Assembly: GCA_023954795.1 (NCBI GenBank)
Contig: JAGSHA010000023.1
Coordinates: 1-17,517 of the forward strand
Reading direction: 5' to 3'
DNA from: Oceanospirillaceae bacterium
Lineage (GTDB): Bacteria > Pseudomonadota > Gammaproteobacteria > Pseudomonadales > Balneatricaceae
DNA length: 17,517 nt
Shown here: positions 16,744-17,517 of the stretch, piece by piece
Position numbering within the stretch: position 1 is the stretch's first letter
How the letters are laid out: the number at the start of each line of letters is the position of its first letter
The notes under the pieces: generated by a model
The model's input: the letters and a program-made list of their open reading frames with translations, nothing else
What the model was told of the DNA's origin: nothing
Database searches by the model: none
Position numbers and translations under genes: made by a program

Positions 16744-17025
16744 TTATTTCTTTTTCGGTGGGTCTTTGTAGAAACCGTCTTCGTAATATTTTCCGGTAAT
16801 GCCTAGTTTCTTTTCGCTCCAGCGCACCCATAGCTTCCACAGGAAAAAGCCGGGCGTCATTGCGACCATAATGCCAACCATCAGTCCTGCGCCAGCATGG
16901 TCTTCAGGCGCGAGTTCAACGGCCCAGTCAAATACACCCAGCTCGCGTGCACCCAAGTACCATGCCATCAAGCCCAAGAAGCCAATTGCCGTGGCAATAT
17001 GATGGAGGAGGTTTTGTTTGGTCAT
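16744..17025 (-). CDS. Small two-helix membrane protein, function unknown
   Basis: 93 residues with two predicted membrane segments (about 9-26, and 47-66 ending in LWKLW). An acidic loop between them contains ELAPEDHAGAG. The C-terminal tail is soluble, rich in Tyr and Lys, and ends DPPKKK. There are no cysteines, so it is not the iron-delivery protein NqrM. I do not recognise the family. The frame uses ordinary codons, starts with ATG preceded by a weak CAGG, and ends just before a strong terminator, so it is probably a real gene. It lies 17 bases downstream of the Tus-like gene on the same strand and may share its transcript. Confidence 0.7.
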   Translation of the reverse strand: MTKQNLLHHIATAIGFLGLMAWYLGARELGVFDWAVELAPEDHAGAGLMVGIMVAMTPGFFLWKLWVRWSEKKLGITGKYYEDGFYKDPPKKK

Positions 17026-17041
17026 AATGAAGTACCTGGTG

Positions 17042-17053
17042 TTTAGTTATAAC
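17042..17053 (-). other. Ter-core-like sequence at the 3' end of the Tus-like gene
   Basis: On the minus strand GTTATAACTAAA agrees at 11 of 12 positions with the core of E. coli Ter sites (GTTGTAACTAAA). The outer half of the 23-base Ter site is not conserved, including the G-C pair used in the locked fork-arrest complex. The match also encodes the last residues and stop of the Tus-like gene, so it may be chance. Confidence 0.25.
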
Positions 17054-17517
17054 GGTGAATCCGAAGGCTAGGCAAAAATGGGTCGGGGTTGATTTGAAGA
17101 TCCCGGCGCTCCATTCGTTGCCTCTTCTCAGGTGGGTTTATATCAGGTTCGTTGTGCTCTGGAAACGGCTGGTTGGCGGAAAGTGGAAATAGAATGGGCA
17201 ATGGGCAGTTTCGCGCTTTGCGTAAAGTATGGGCTTTTCCTTTCCATACAGCGTTGGCTCTCATGACGGGTACTTGCGGTTGCAGTTGGGCCAGTAGTGT
17301 GCCGGGCTTTAAGCTGCCTAAGGATTGCAGCTGAATCTGAACATGAGGCTGACTTGTATCCAGTTTAAGCAGCATTGCTTCGGCTTGTGCGACGGTTAAC
17401 TTTTTAATGCTGCGGCCACTCGTGTACCAGCTGAAGCCTACTTGTGAAGGTGTATTTTCCAGTATTGGGAGTAGTCGGTAGCACTGCTTTAGATGCAGCC
17501 TTGCCAAGCCTGTGCGG
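17043..17517 (-). CDS. tus: Tus-like replication-terminus binding protein, C-terminal part only
   Basis: The frame is open to the window edge, so the N-terminal part is missing. 157 complete codons remain, plus one base of the next. By recall of E. coli Tus (309 residues) the pieces align in order: CYRLLPILEN with AYRTLTVLHD, VGFSWYTSGRSIKKL with RFGWANKHIIKNL, ANAVWKGKAHTLRKARNCPLPI with the ARVWYKGD...HACPTPLI segment, and the end LPSLRIHRY with the final IPRLHLY strand. Tus binds Ter sites and stops replication forks from one direction. The stretch rich in Pro, Glu and Arg near the end (PEHNEPDINPPEKRQR) may be a loop. An internal TTG at 17507 is not a plausible start. The family assignment rests on eye alignment only. 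Confidence 0.65.
   Translation of the reverse strand, partial: RTGLARLHLKQCYRLLPILENTPSQVGFSWYTSGRSIKKLTVAQAEAMLLKLDTSQPHVQIQLQSLGSLKPGTLLAQLQPQVPVMRANAVWKGKAHTLRKARNCPLPILFPLSANQPFPEHNEPDINPPEKRQRMERRDLQINPDPFLPSLRIHRYN

Noticed and set aside
16744..17025. Possible displaced nqrM
   Set aside because: The product has no cysteine at all and two membrane helices, whereas NqrM needs a Cys cluster and has one helix.

Overview
The window comes from a gammaproteobacterium, most likely a marine Oceanospirillales-type relative of Pseudomonas. Reasons are a complete Na+-translocating NADH:quinone reductase (Na+-NQR) operon, roughly 50% GC, and a gene order (nagZ ... csiV-mfd / GAPDH / nqrABCDEF-apbE / sth) that, from memory, closely matches Pseudomonas. 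It is ordinary, well-packed chromosome with no insertion sequences, prophage, CRISPR array, tRNA or rRNA that I can see.

Layout. (1) 1-1915, + strand: the 3' part of nagZ (peptidoglycan recycling), then a MscS/YnaI-type mechanosensitive channel overlapping it by 8 bases. (2) 1917-1945: a bidirectional terminator between convergent units. (3) 1953-6166, - strand: mfd followed by csiV, with stop and start overlapping. (4) 6167-6347: divergent promoter region. (5) 6348-7781, +: a long, N-terminally extended GAPDH with its own terminator. (6) 7782-8104: leader of the nqr operon. (7) 8105-15015, +: nqrA, B, C, D, E, F and the flavinyltransferase gene apbE. All standard cofactor residues are present, but the maturation gene nqrM is not in its usual place after apbE. 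(8) 15290-16690, +: sth, soluble transhydrogenase, then a bidirectional terminator. (9) 16744-17517, -: a 93-residue membrane protein of unknown function, downstream of a gene cut by the window edge whose product resembles the C-terminal half of the replication-terminus protein Tus.

How it works together. Segments 5-8 form a redox neighbourhood: a GAPDH whose nucleotide site lacks the usual NAD-selecting Asp, an NADH-oxidising sodium pump with its FMN-attaching enzyme, and an enzyme that equilibrates NADPH and NADH. Codon choice in GAPDH and nqr (CTG, CGT, GGT, AAC) looks more optimised than in nagZ, mfd or the channel gene, which fits high expression. I found no obviously new multi-gene system. 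The most interesting points are the Tus-like gene with a Ter-core-like site at its 3' end, the missing nqrM, and the unusual GAPDH.
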